From the NCBI GenBank assembly GCA_963746465.1, contig CAVVAY010000005.1, positions 248,001-312,000 of the forward strand: 64,000 nucleotides of DNA, written 5' to 3'. Made by a program: the position numbers and the translations under genes. Source of the stretch: CAVVAY01 sp963746465. Its GTDB lineage: Bacteria; Actinomycetota; Actinomycetes; JACCUZ01. The number at the start of each line of letters is the position of its first letter. Position 1 is the stretch's first letter. Positions 17,026 through 25,921 of the stretch are shown here, one piece after another. The notes under the pieces are model-generated. The model searched no databases. It had not been told where the DNA came from and saw only the letters and a program-made list of their open reading frames with translations.

Positions 17026-17861
17026 GTCACGTCCTCCAGGACGCCGAGTGCGGCGAGGTCGCCGAGCGGGTCGGTCACGCCGCAGCAGCCGAACGACCGG
17101 AAGGCGCTGCGTACGTCGGCGCAGACGTCGTCGTGCCAGCCCTGCACGAAGCCCAGCAGCTGCTTGGGCCGGCGTTCGGCGAGCGTGGCCACCACCGCCG
17201 CGGCCGACCCACCGGTCTGCGCGATCCGGGTGGCCACCAGGACGTTGAGGACGCCGTGCTGCTCGAACCCTTCCTCGCTGGTCGACCGCACCGCGTGGTG
17301 CAGGCCGGCGGTCAGCTTGAACGGGATCGCGCGGCTGGTGCAGCCCAGCAGGAAGCCGGCGAGCTCGGCCTCGGTCGGGAACGCGTCGGCGATGACTCCG
17401 CCGGTGCGGTACTTGGCTGCGTGCCAGCCCGAGGTCTCCACGACATCGAGCGCGTCCCCGACGTCCTCACGGGGCACCTCGAGGTAGCCGACGGTCCCGG
17501 GCAGCCGCTCCAGGTTCGCGCCGATCGCGACGGCGTCGTCACCCAACCGCGCCAGCGAGGCCTCCAGGCCCGCGAGGGTGAGTCCGTCGTCGGCGGCGCA
17601 GGCCCGCAGCGCCGCGTGGGTGCCGTCGGCGTCGCCATCGACCACCAGCGACAGGCCGAGCGCGGCGTCGGCCGGCAGCCGCGCCCGCAGCTCGTCGACC
17701 CGTGAGGCCGGGCAGAGGAACGGACCGACCGCGTCTGCCCAGGGTGCCTCGCGGTAGCGCGCGTGCTCTGCCAGCGCGAGGTCCATCGGGGCGTTGCCGG
17801 GCGGGAACAGGGCGGCGTCGTCGACGAGCCCGCGGAACAGCGGGTCGGACGCGCGGCGCAT
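17022..17861 (-). CDS. uncharacterised protein coupled to fumarylacetoacetase
   Basis: 279 residues from ATG 17861; no family name comes to mind with certainty. Alternating strand-helix pattern (LGLSLVVDGD, VAIGANLERLPGTVGYLEVP, WHAAKYRTGG, IPFKLTAGLHHAVR, FEQHGVLNVLVATRIA) suggests a TIM-barrel-like fold. It ends in a cysteine-bearing SFGCCGVTDPLGDLAALG. There is no signal peptide. The 3' end overlaps fahA by 4 bases, and it is divergent from homogentisate dioxygenase across 78 bases. No maleylacetoacetate isomerase gene is seen nearby, so a role at that step or in handling a related aromatic intermediate is a reasonable guess, not shown by sequence. Confidence 0.8.
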   Translation of the reverse strand: MRRASDPLFRGLVDDAALFPPGNAPMDLALAEHARYREAPWADAVGPFLCPASRVDELRARLPADAALGLSLVVDGDADGTHAALRACAADDGLTLAGLEASLARLGDDAVAIGANLERLPGTVGYLEVPREDVGDALDVVETSGWHAAKYRTGGVIADAFPTEAELAGFLLGCTSRAIPFKLTAGLHHAVRSTSEEGFEQHGVLNVLVATRIAQTGGSAAAVVATLAERRPKQLLGFVQGWHDDVCADVRSAFRSFGCCGVTDPLGDLAALGVLEDVT

Positions 17862-17939
17862 GCCCCGAACCCTAGCGAGGTGGGGTCCGTGGCAGGGTGG
17901 GCGGGAACAGTCGGACAACGAGGTCCACGGGAGCCAGCG

Positions 17940-19151
17940 ATGCCCTACTACCGCCAGGTCGGCGACGTCCCGCGCAAGCGCCACACCCAGTTCCGCCAGC
18001 CCGACGGCAGTCTCTACGCCGAGGAGCTGATGGGGGTCGAGGGCTTCTCCTCCGACGCATCCCTGCTCTACCACCGCCGGATCCCCACGGCGATCGTGTC
18101 CAGCGAGGTGTTCGACGGTCCGACCTTCGCCCGACGCCCCAACCACCCGCTGAAGCCGCGGCACCTCAAGACGCACAAGCTCGACGGCGTCGCCGGCGCG
18201 GCCGACCCGGTGCTCGGCAGGCAGCACCTGCTCGCCAACGCCGACGTCCGCATCTCCTACTCCGTCGCCGACCAGCCCTCGCCGTTGTACCGCAACGCCA
18301 TCGGCGACGAGTGCGTGTACGTCGAGAGCGGCTCGGCGGTGGTCGAGACCGTCTTCGGTGCCCTCGAGGTGAGCGCCGGCGACTACGTCGTCATCCCGAC
18401 CTCGACCACGCACCGGTGGGTGCCGAAGGGTGAGCTGCGGACCCTGGTCACCGAGGCGTCGGGACACATCAGGCCGCCGAAGCGCTACCTGTCCGGCAAG
18501 GGCCAGTTCCTCGAGCACGCGCCGTACTGCGAGCGGGACCTGCGCGGCCCGGCCGGCACGTTCACCGCCGACGGCGAGGACGTCGAGGTGCTGGTGCAGC
18601 ACCGTGCCCCCGGCAGCGCCACGATCTGGACCCGGTACGTCTACGCCTACCACCCGTTCGACGTGGTCGGCTGGGACGGCTGCCTCTACCCCTACGTCTT
18701 CTCGATCCACGACTTCGAGCCGATCACCGGCCGGCTGCACCAGCCGCCGCCGGTGCACCAGACCTTCGAGGGCCCCAACTTCGTCATCTGCTCGTTCGTG
18801 CCGCGGCTGTTCGACTACCACCCGGACGGCATCCCGGCGCCGTACAACCACGCCAACGTCGACTCGGACGAGGTGATCTTCTACACCGGCGGCGACTTCA
18901 TGTCGCGCAAGGGGGCCGGCATCGAGCAGGGATCGATCTCGCTGCACCCGTCCGGCTTCACCCACGGCCCGCAGCCGGGCTCGGTCGAGGCGTCCATCGG
19001 CAAGCAGGCCACCGACGAGCTGGCGGTGATGGTCGACACCTTCCGGCCGCTGGACCTGCTGGACCCGGCCATCGCCTGCGAGGACACGTCGTACGCCTGG
19101 ACCTGGGCCGGGCGGACGATCGACCCGGGGGCGGACTCGACGACCGGGTGA
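17940..19151 (+). CDS. hmgA: homogentisate 1,2-dioxygenase
   Basis: 403 residues from ATG 17940 (MPYYRQVGDVPRKRH). It opens the homogentisate ring to maleylacetoacetate. The C-terminal cupin core carries the iron ligands in HQTFEGPNFVICSFVPR, the FDYHPDGIPAPYNHANVDSDE block and HPSGFTHGPQPG. Length is somewhat shorter than eukaryotic enzymes, as in other bacterial forms. It is divergent from the unknown gene and fumarylacetoacetase, and ends 3 bases from the convergent sulfatase gene. Confidence 0.95.
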   Translation: MPYYRQVGDVPRKRHTQFRQPDGSLYAEELMGVEGFSSDASLLYHRRIPTAIVSSEVFDGPTFARRPNHPLKPRHLKTHKLDGVAGAADPVLGRQHLLANADVRISYSVADQPSPLYRNAIGDECVYVESGSAVVETVFGALEVSAGDYVVIPTSTTHRWVPKGELRTLVTEASGHIRPPKRYLSGKGQFLEHAPYCERDLRGPAGTFTADGEDVEVLVQHRAPGSATIWTRYVYAYHPFDVVGWDGCLYPYVFSIHDFEPITGRLHQPPPVHQTFEGPNFVICSFVPRLFDYHPDGIPAPYNHANVDSDEVIFYTGGDFMSRKGAGIEQGSISLHPSGFTHGPQPGSVEASIGKQATDELAVMVDTFRPLDLLDPAIACEDTSYAWTWAGRTIDPGADSTTG

Positions 19152-19154
19152 CAG

Positions 19155-20654
19155 CTACCAGCTGAAGTCCGGCGGCTCCGGGTTGCAGAACCGCCGGGCC
19201 TCCTGGCGCATCTCCCGCAGTCGAGCGGCGTTCTCCGGTGTCGTCGCCACGTTGGTGAGCTCGAAGGGGTCGACGGCACGCGAGTAGAGCTCCTCCTCGC
19301 CGGTGGCGTACCGCGTGAACGTCCAGTGGGCCGTCCGCCAGCCGCAGTACGCCGGTCGCTGCAGGCGTGGTTCGGGCGGGGCCTCGAGCACCGCCCCGTC
19401 CCGTCGCTGGTCGCCCAGCAGGTCGAGACCGGCCGTCAGCATCGGCGCAGATACTGCCCGGGCGATGGTCGTCGTGATGTCCAGGTTCAGGGCCAACCGG
19501 CTGTCGACGTCGCCGGCAGGCACCTGAGCATCCCACCGGACCACCAGCGGCACCGCGGTCGCAGGCGTGTAGGGGACCGACTTGAACATCACGTTGTGCT
19601 CGCCCCAGGCGAGGCCGTTGTCGGAGGTGAAGACGAACAGGGTGTTCTCCAGCCGGCCGGCCTCCCGCAGGCTCGCCACCACCCGCGCGACCGCCTCGTC
19701 CACGGCCATCAACGACTCCTGCTGGGCACGCTGCACGTGCCCCACGCGAGCCGGCCGGACCGGGTCGAGCTGCCGGACCCACTGGGGCTTGTCCGAGACG
19801 TCCTCGCCCACCGCGGGTGAGTCGAACGAGGGCAGCCGGCCCTTCCAGGCGCCGAGGTGCCGCGGTGCCGGCTGGTAGGGCGCGTGCGGCGCGTAGGGGG
19901 CGAGGTAGAGGAAAAGCCTGGTCGACGCCGGGGTCGTCCGGACGAAGTCGACCGCGCGCTCGGCGAACACGTCGGTGGAGTAGTCGTCCGGGGTGGACCC
20001 GTGCACGGTGCCGTCGCTGAGCGAGTAGTCGAAGTAGTCGCCGGACCGGTCCGTCGTCGTGAACGCGGTGAACACGTCCCAGCCCGGTGGCCGGTAGCCG
20101 GCCGGCGACCAGTTCGCGAACGAGTTGAAGTACTTGCCGATCAGCGCTGTCCGGTAGCCCTCGTCATGGAGGGCCACGGCCAGCGTGTGGTTCTCGTTGC
20201 CGTCCTCGTGGAACCGCCACCAGCCGCCGGTGGGACGGGAGTTCGACCAGACGCCGGTCTGGTGCGAGTACTGGCCCATGAGCAGCGCGGCGCGGGACGG
20301 ACAGCACATCGAGGTCGGCACCATCGCACCGTCGTACGTCGTGCCGCGCGCCACCAGGAGGTCCTGCACGTGCGTCATCCGGGCCAGGCTCTCCACCCGC
20401 TGGTCGTCGGTGACCACCAGCACGACGTCCGGCCTGCCGAGCGGTCCCGGCGGCGTCGGCTGCGGAGGCCGCAGTCGTGGCAGGGTGCCGGTCGCCTCGG
20501 GGCCGTGGTCCCTGTCGCTGTCACCGGCGAGGCTCACGAGGACGGCAAGCACGGGGACGAGGACCAGCACCAGGACGGCCAGCAGCACGCTCCGGCGGCG
20601 GACCGCGAACCGTCCGGGGCGCGCGCTGTCCCCGGGACCCCCGTCCTCCGCCAC
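19155..20654 (-). CDS. membrane-anchored sulfatase (S1 type, cysteine class)
   Basis: 499 residues. One N-terminal membrane helix (about 22-44, VLLAVLVLVLVPVLAVLVSLAG) anchors an extracellular sulfatase domain. VLVVTDDQR gives the calcium-binding aspartates, and TSMCCPSRAALLMGQYSHQ is the CxPSR site whose Cys would become formylglycine. IGKYFNSF and FTSDNGLAWGEHN complete the active site. The C-terminus CNPEPPDFSW nearly matches that of a second sulfatase at 38951-40384, so they are paralogues. No formylglycine-generating enzyme is in the window. The substrate is unknown. Confidence 0.9.
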   Translation of the reverse strand: MAEDGGPGDSARPGRFAVRRRSVLLAVLVLVLVPVLAVLVSLAGDSDRDHGPEATGTLPRLRPPQPTPPGPLGRPDVVLVVTDDQRVESLARMTHVQDLLVARGTTYDGAMVPTSMCCPSRAALLMGQYSHQTGVWSNSRPTGGWWRFHEDGNENHTLAVALHDEGYRTALIGKYFNSFANWSPAGYRPPGWDVFTAFTTTDRSGDYFDYSLSDGTVHGSTPDDYSTDVFAERAVDFVRTTPASTRLFLYLAPYAPHAPYQPAPRHLGAWKGRLPSFDSPAVGEDVSDKPQWVRQLDPVRPARVGHVQRAQQESLMAVDEAVARVVASLREAGRLENTLFVFTSDNGLAWGEHNVMFKSVPYTPATAVPLVVRWDAQVPAGDVDSRLALNLDITTTIARAVSAPMLTAGLDLLGDQRRDGAVLEAPPEPRLQRPAYCGWRTAHWTFTRYATGEEELYSRAVDPFELTNVATTPENAARLREMRQEARRFCNPEPPDFSW

Positions 20655-20675
20655 GTCGTCGACGACCGGTCCTTG

Positions 20676-22412
20676 CTACGGCCGGTCGAGCAGGCAGGCC
20701 GCGGGCAGCTCGAACCACCGGAGGTGCTCGAAGTCGTCCGAGACCTGGCCGACCGGACCGTCGTCCTGGGCGGTGGTCTCGGCGGCGGCGATGATCCTCC
20801 TGGCCTCGTCCAGGTAGCCGGCCAGCTCTTCCTCCGGCACCGGCTCGTCATGGTGCGGGTAGGTCATGGTGCCGTCCTCGGCGTAGCCGACCTGGTCCAG
20901 CCGCAGGGGCGGCTCGACCGGCCCGTTGCGGTGCCGCCAGAGGCCGGTGGCGGGGTCGAACCGGTAGTCCGGCAGCAGCGCCCAGCCGTGCTCGGCCACC
21001 AGCTCGACCGCGGCCACGATGTAGTCGAGCACCGCCCGGGAGATGAAGTAGTTGAAGTTGATGCGCACCCAGCCGGGCTTGATGCCTTCACAGCCGTGCG
21101 CGATCTCGCGCTCGAACTCGTGAGATCGCTCGATGTCGATGCCAAGCAGGCGGTGGCCGTAGGGGCCGGCGCACGAGCAGCCGCCGCGCGACTGGATGCC
21201 GAACAGGTCGTTGAGCAGCGCCACGACGTAGTTGTGGTGCAGGTAGGCGCCCGGCCGGCCGTCGGCCCCGGGCCGGCGGACCACGAAGGACACGATCGAC
21301 AGCCGTTCGGCCTCGAGGTTGCCGAGGATCTCGATCGCCGGGTGCTGGCGCCAGGCGCCGACCGCCCGCTGCAGCAGTGCCTCCTCACGGGCCCGGATCG
21401 TCTCGGTCCCGACCGCGGCCTTGAGCTGGAACACCAGCCCGGCGCGGATCGACTCGACGATCGCGGGGGTGCCGCCCTCCTCGCGGTGGGCCGGGTCGTC
21501 CAGGTAGAGGTGCTCGAGCGGGTTGACGTAGGCCACGGTCCCGCCGCCGGGAACCACGGGTACCCGGTTGGTCAGCAGCTCCCGCCGTACGGCGAGGACG
21601 CCGGGGGTGCCGGGGCCGCCGATGAACTTGTGCGGCGAGAGGAAGACCGCGTCCTTGTGGCACTGCGGGTGCTCTGCGCAGTCGCGGTTCATCTCGATGT
21701 CGACGTAGGGCGCAGCAGCGGCGAAGTCCCAGAACGAGAGGGCGCCGTGCCCGTGCAGCAGGTCCGCGATCCGGTGGGTGTCGCTGACGATGCCGGTGAC
21801 GTTGGAGGCCGCGGAGAACGCACCGATGCGCAGCGGCCGGTCGGCGTACTGGACGAGCCGCTCCTCGAGGACCGCGGTGTCGATGTGGCCGTCCCGGTCT
21901 TCGGGGATCGTCACCACGTCGCAGATGGACTCGCGCCACGGCAGCTCGTTCGAGTGGTGCTCGAAGGGCCCGATGAACACGACCGGACGTTCGTCGGCGG
22001 GGATCTGGGCGGACAGGGAGTACTTCTCGTCGAGGTCGGCGGGGATGCGCAGGTTGAGCACGCCGATCAGCTTGTCGATGGCCGCGGTCGACCCCGAGCC
22101 GCAGAAGATCACCACCGTGCCGTCGTCGCCGCCGACGGCGTCCCGGATCAGCCGGCGGGCGTCCTCACGCAGCCGGGTGGTCTGCAGCCCGGTGCCGCTG
22201 GACTCGGTGTGGGTGTTGGCGTACCGCGGCAGCACCTCGGCCCGGATGAAGTCCTCGAGGAAGCTCAGGGCCCGGCCGCTGGCGGTGTAGTCGGCGTAGG
22301 TGACGCGCCGCGGCCCGTAGGGGCCGTGCATGACCTGGTCGTCGCCGATGACCGACTCGCGGATGCGCCGGAGGAGCGGGCTCTCAGCGGCATCCAGCAG
22401 AGGTTCGGCCAT
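20676..22412 (-). CDS. aminotransferase class V-fold PLP enzyme (SufS/NifS-like, long form)
   Basis: 578 residues from ATG 22412. The PLP-binding core shows SGSTAAIDKLIG, FIGPFEHHSNELPWRE, the aspartate in LSFWDFAAAAPYVDI and the Schiff-base lysine in FLSPHKFIGGPGTPGVL. SRGGCSCAGPYGHRLLGI resembles the cysteine-bearing loop of cysteine desulfurases. It is about 170 residues longer than SufS, with a C-terminal region (YRFDPATGLWRHRN) not in the classical enzymes. No Fe-S genes are nearby. It could be a desulfurase-like enzyme or another class V lyase; the substrate is unclear. Confidence 0.85.
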   Translation of the reverse strand: MAEPLLDAAESPLLRRIRESVIGDDQVMHGPYGPRRVTYADYTASGRALSFLEDFIRAEVLPRYANTHTESSGTGLQTTRLREDARRLIRDAVGGDDGTVVIFCGSGSTAAIDKLIGVLNLRIPADLDEKYSLSAQIPADERPVVFIGPFEHHSNELPWRESICDVVTIPEDRDGHIDTAVLEERLVQYADRPLRIGAFSAASNVTGIVSDTHRIADLLHGHGALSFWDFAAAAPYVDIEMNRDCAEHPQCHKDAVFLSPHKFIGGPGTPGVLAVRRELLTNRVPVVPGGGTVAYVNPLEHLYLDDPAHREEGGTPAIVESIRAGLVFQLKAAVGTETIRAREEALLQRAVGAWRQHPAIEILGNLEAERLSIVSFVVRRPGADGRPGAYLHHNYVVALLNDLFGIQSRGGCSCAGPYGHRLLGIDIERSHEFEREIAHGCEGIKPGWVRINFNYFISRAVLDYIVAAVELVAEHGWALLPDYRFDPATGLWRHRNGPVEPPLRLDQVGYAEDGTMTYPHHDEPVPEEELAGYLDEARRIIAAAETTAQDDGPVGQVSDDFEHLRWFELPAACLLDRP

Positions 22413-22505
22413 GGGCTCACGGTAGGCCCTGGACGACTGGCGCGGAGGCGCCCATGGTGGAGACCGGTCCGGTGCCGGCCGGGACGCACGGGAGGGAGAC
22501 GGATC

Positions 22506-22970
22506 ATGACCGCAATGCAGGAGGACCTCGCCCTGCTGGCCGACCCGGTCGCGCAGGAGCTGCTGGTCTCGAGGCAGATGGCGCGGCTCGCGTACACCTG
22601 GACCGACGGGACGCCGCGGGTGGTCCCGATCGGGTTCCACTGGACGGGAGAAGCCGTGGTGATGGGCACCCCCGTGCGGGCCCCCAAGCTCAAGGCGCTC
22701 GCTGCCGACCCGCGGGTGGCGGTCACGATCGACAGCGAGCAGTCGTTCCCGTTCAAGGCGCTGCTCCTTCGGGGGACGGCGGAGACCGACCGCCTCGAGG
22801 ACGTGTCCCCGGAGTACGAGGCGTCGATCCACCGGTACATGGGGCCGGAGGCCGGGGAGGCGTGGCTCGCCGGCCTGCGCGGCCAGCCCATGGTCCGCAT
22901 CACGGTGCGGCCGACCGCCGTGCGGGTCCTCGACTTCGTGACCCGGTTCCCGAGCGCCCTGTCAGCCTGA
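22506..22970 (+). CDS. pyridoxamine 5'-phosphate oxidase-like flavin/F420-binding protein
   Basis: 154 residues from ATG 22506, preceded by GGGAGGGAG. A split-barrel fold is indicated by MARLAYTWTDGTPRVVPIGF, VVMGTPVRAPKLKAL, RVAVTIDSE and VRITVRPTAVRVLDF. Members bind FMN, F420 or heme; the sequence does not say which. It stands alone and is convergent with the Ogt gene. Confidence 0.85.
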   Translation: MTAMQEDLALLADPVAQELLVSRQMARLAYTWTDGTPRVVPIGFHWTGEAVVMGTPVRAPKLKALAADPRVAVTIDSEQSFPFKALLLRGTAETDRLEDVSPEYEASIHRYMGPEAGEAWLAGLRGQPMVRITVRPTAVRVLDFVTRFPSALSA

Positions 22971-22982
22971 CGCAGTTCGTGC

Positions 22983-23480
22983 TCAGAGCAGGCTGAGCTG
23001 CGGGTCCTCGGCGCCGGCGACCCGTCGTTCCAGGTCGAGCAGCAGCCGCTTGCGGTCCAGCCCGCCGCCGTACCCGGTCAGCGAGCCGTTCGCCCCGATC
23101 ACCCGGTGGCACGGGACGACGATCGAGATCGGGTTGCGTCCGTTGGCCAGGCCGACCGCCCGGGACGCCTTGGCGTTGCCCACGCGCAGTGCCAGCTGGC
23201 CGTAGTTGATGGTCTCCGCGTAGGGGATGTCACGCAGCGCGGACCAGGTCGTGAGCTGGAACGGCGTGCCGACCGGGGCGAGCGGCAGGTCGAAGCTGGT
23301 GCGCTCGCCGGCGAAGTACTCAGCGAGCTGCCGGGTCGCCCGGTCGAGGACCGCACACCGCTCGGTGGACCAGGTGGGCTCGGGCCGCGCGTCGAACAGC
23401 AGCCTGGTCAGCGAGGTGCCGTCGCTGGTGAGCACGAGCGGGCCGACGGGGCTGTCGACGGTGGTGGTGAACGTGGTCAC
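22983..23480 (-). CDS. ogt: methylated-DNA-[protein]-cysteine S-methyltransferase
   Basis: 165 residues from GTG 23480. The acceptor motif ISIVVPCHRVIG and the DNA-binding helix INYGQLALRVGNAKASRAVG are intact, followed by GYGGGLDRKRLLLDLE. It removes methyl groups from O6-methylguanine by transfer to its own cysteine. Its start overlaps the stop of the Ada-AlkA gene (GTGA), so the two repair proteins are made together. Confidence 0.95.
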   Translation of the reverse strand: MTTFTTTVDSPVGPLVLTSDGTSLTRLLFDARPEPTWSTERCAVLDRATRQLAEYFAGERTSFDLPLAPVGTPFQLTTWSALRDIPYAETINYGQLALRVGNAKASRAVGLANGRNPISIVVPCHRVIGANGSLTGYGGGLDRKRLLLDLERRVAGAEDPQLSLL

Positions 23481-24946
23481 GCGAGGTCCTTCCGGTCGGT
23501 GGTCGGTCGCAGCGCGACGTCCCAGAGGTGCATCAGCGCGTACGACCGCCAGGGCCGCCACGCCTCGGCGCGGTCAGCCGCCGAGCGGGGGTCGCCCGCG
23601 GCGCCGAGCCGTTCGAGCCCCCGGCGCATGCCGAGGTCGCTGGCCAGGAACGTGTCGGGGTCGCCGAGCACCCGCATCCGCAGGTAGTCGGCCGTCCACG
23701 GCCCGATGCCGGGCATCGCCAGCAGAGCGGCCTGGACGGCATCGCGGTCGGCGCCCGGATCCAGGTCGACCTCACCGCCCGCGACCGCGGCCGCCACGGC
23801 GACCAGGGCGCGGGCCCGGGCCCGCGGCATGGGCAGCGTCCCCGGGTCGACGGCGGCCAGGACCTCTGCGGTGGGGAAGTGCGCGGTGAGCGCGCCGTCC
23901 GGCCGGGTCAGCGGCTTGCCGTACGCCGCGACGAGCCGGCTGGCCACCGTGCGGGCCCCGGCGACCGAGACCTGCTGACCGATCACCGCCTTGACGGCCA
24001 TCTCGGTGCCGTCGACCGAGCCGGGCACCCGGATGCCCGGGCGGGCCCGGACCAGGGGTGCGAGCAGGGGATCGGCGGCCAGGGTCTCGTCGACGGCGGC
24101 CGAGTCGGCGTCCAGGTCGAGCAGTCGCCGGACCCGGGCGACCGCCGGCACGACGTCGCGCGGGTCCGAGAGCCGGAGGGTGGCCAGCACGTGGTCGTCG
24201 GCCGGGGTCAGGTCGACCGTGGCCTCGCCGTGCGGCAGCAGCAGCGCGCGGCGGAAGGTCCTGCCGTCGTACGACTCGACGCCGGGCACCGCCTTGAACG
24301 CGAGCAGGTCGAGCAGCCACGGTCCGTCGAACGGACGTCGGGTGGCCAGCCGCAGCACCATCGTCCCGGGCGTCACCAGGCCGCGACGGGCGGCGGTGGT
24401 CCGCAGGTCGCGCGGGGTGGTCGCGAAGACCGCCCGCACGGTGTCGTTGAACTGCCGGATGCTCGCGAACCCGGCTGCGAAGGCGACCTCGGCGAAGCGC
24501 AGGTCGGTGGTCTCGACGAGCACCCGGGCGGTGTGCGCCCGCTGGGCGCGGGCCAGCGCCTGCGCCCCCGCCCCGACCTCGGCCACCAGCAGCCGGTGCA
24601 GCTGACGTTCGCTGTAGCCGAGGCGGGCCGCGAGGCCGGCCACCCCGTCGCGGTCCACCGCGCCGTCACCGATCAGCCGCATCGCCCGGGCGACGGTGTC
24701 GGACCGGACGTTCCACTCGGGAGAGCCGGGGGAGGCGTCGGGGCGGCATCGGCGGCAGGCGCGGAACCCGGCCAGCTGAGCTGCCGCCGCCGTCGGGTGG
24801 AAGGTCACGTTGCGTCGCTTGGGGGTGGTGGCCGGGCAGCTGGGTCGGCAGTAGATGCCGGTGGTCGTCACCGCCGTGACGAACCATCCGTCGAAGCGGG
24901 GGTCCCTGCTGCTGACGGCGCGGTAGCAGGTCTCGTGGTCGAGCAT
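23477..24946 (-). CDS. Ada-like regulator fused to AlkA 3-methyladenine DNA glycosylase
   Basis: 489 residues from ATG 24946. Order: Ada zinc/methyl-acceptor domain (GIYCRPSCPA and FRACRRCRPD supply four cysteines), AraC-type HTH (VAGLAARLGYSERQLHRLL), AlkA N-terminal domain, then an HhH-GPD glycosylase with AVKAVIGQQVSVAGA and LLAMPGIGPWTADYLRMRVLGD including the catalytic Asp. The first cysteine of the Ada domain senses methyl phosphotriesters and activates transcription, and the glycosylase excises alkylated purines. This fusion is common in actinobacteria. The coupled ogt gene makes this a complete adaptive-response operon. Confidence 0.94.
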   Translation of the reverse strand: MLDHETCYRAVSSRDPRFDGWFVTAVTTTGIYCRPSCPATTPKRRNVTFHPTAAAAQLAGFRACRRCRPDASPGSPEWNVRSDTVARAMRLIGDGAVDRDGVAGLAARLGYSERQLHRLLVAEVGAGAQALARAQRAHTARVLVETTDLRFAEVAFAAGFASIRQFNDTVRAVFATTPRDLRTTAARRGLVTPGTMVLRLATRRPFDGPWLLDLLAFKAVPGVESYDGRTFRRALLLPHGEATVDLTPADDHVLATLRLSDPRDVVPAVARVRRLLDLDADSAAVDETLAADPLLAPLVRARPGIRVPGSVDGTEMAVKAVIGQQVSVAGARTVASRLVAAYGKPLTRPDGALTAHFPTAEVLAAVDPGTLPMPRARARALVAVAAAVAGGEVDLDPGADRDAVQAALLAMPGIGPWTADYLRMRVLGDPDTFLASDLGMRRGLERLGAAGDPRSAADRAEAWRPWRSYALMHLWDVALRPTTDRKDLA

Positions 24947-25012
24947 GGGACCCAGTCTGGCTGGTCCCACCGACAGTTACTAGCGGGCATCGGACATGGC
25001 GGTCCAGGCGGC

Positions 25013-25025
25013 TAGCGTTGCCGTC
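25013..25025 (+). promoter_or_regulatory. -10 element, leaderless promoter
   Basis: TAGCGT at 25013-25018 ends 7 bases before GTG 25026; no ribosome-binding sequence lies between. Confidence 0.5.
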
Positions 25026-25913
25026 GTGCGCATCATCTCCCTGCTCCCGTCCGCCACCGAGATGCTCTTCGCGCTGGGCGCCGGGTCCGACGTGGTCGGG
25101 GTCACCTTCGAGTGCGACCACCCGGTCGAGGCCCGGACCCGGCGCATCGTCTCGACCAGCTCCTTGCCGGAAGGCCTGTCGCCGGCCGAGATCGATGCGG
25201 CGGTCTCCTCCCGCACCGCTGCCGGTGAGGACCTGTACCACCTGGACGGCGGGGCGCTGGCCGACCTGGACGCCGACCTGGTCGTGACCCAGGACCTGTG
25301 CGCCGTCTGCGCGGTGGACGTCTCGGTCGTGGACGACGCACTGGACTACCTCGGCTGCCGGGCCGAGGTGCTGACCCTGGACCCGCAGGACCTCGACGAG
25401 GTGCTCGGCTCGGTGCTCACCCTGGGCGCAGCCGTCGGCCGCGAGGCCGACGCGGGCGAGCTCGTGTCGCAGCTGCGCCGGAGGCTGGCGGCTGTGCGCT
25501 CCGCCGTCGCCGGTCGCGCGGCCGTTCCGGTCATGGTCCTGGAGTGGACCGACCCGCCGTTCACGCCAGGGCACTGGGTGCCGGACATGGTGGCGGCAGC
25601 GGGCGGTCGCGCCGTGCTGGGGGCATCGGGCGCCCGGTCGGTACGGACCACCTGGGCCGAGGTGGCCGCCGCGGCGCCGTCCCTGGTGGTCGCGGCGCCC
25701 TGCGGCTTCGGGCTCGACCAGTCCCAGCGGCTGGCGGCCGAGGCGATGGCCGCCGGGGTGCTGCCCGACGTACCCGTCTGGGCGGTCGACGCGAACGCGT
25801 CGTTCGCCCGCCCCGGGCCGCGCCTGGTCGACGGCGTCGAGGCCCTGGCCGCGATCCTGCACCCGGGCGCCGGGGTGCCGCACGACCCCGACCTGGCTGT
25901 GCGCCTCCGCTGA
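25026..25913 (+). CDS. cobalamin-binding/ABC substrate-binding-like protein (BtuF fold), no signal peptide
   Basis: 295 residues from GTG 25026. The protein opens directly with RIISLLPSATEMLFALGAG, the first strand-helix of periplasmic-binding-like (TroA/BtuF) domains, and contains ECDHP, DLVVTQDLCAVCAV and VLEWTDPPFTPGHWVPDMV, all typical of the cobalamin-binding-protein subgroup. There is no signal sequence or lipobox and no transporter genes beside it, so it is probably cytoplasmic. Its role is unknown. A leaderless start fits the lack of leader. Confidence 0.85.
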   Translation: MRIISLLPSATEMLFALGAGSDVVGVTFECDHPVEARTRRIVSTSSLPEGLSPAEIDAAVSSRTAAGEDLYHLDGGALADLDADLVVTQDLCAVCAVDVSVVDDALDYLGCRAEVLTLDPQDLDEVLGSVLTLGAAVGREADAGELVSQLRRRLAAVRSAVAGRAAVPVMVLEWTDPPFTPGHWVPDMVAAAGGRAVLGASGARSVRTTWAEVAAAAPSLVVAAPCGFGLDQSQRLAAEAMAAGVLPDVPVWAVDANASFARPGPRLVDGVEALAAILHPGAGVPHDPDLAVRLR

Positions 25914-25921
25914 GGCGGCGG

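Noticed and set aside
19857..22970. 1037-codon plus-strand open frame
   Set aside because: Only its last part (from 22506) is a real PPOX-like gene. The rest is antisense to the sulfatase and aminotransferase and has no domain.
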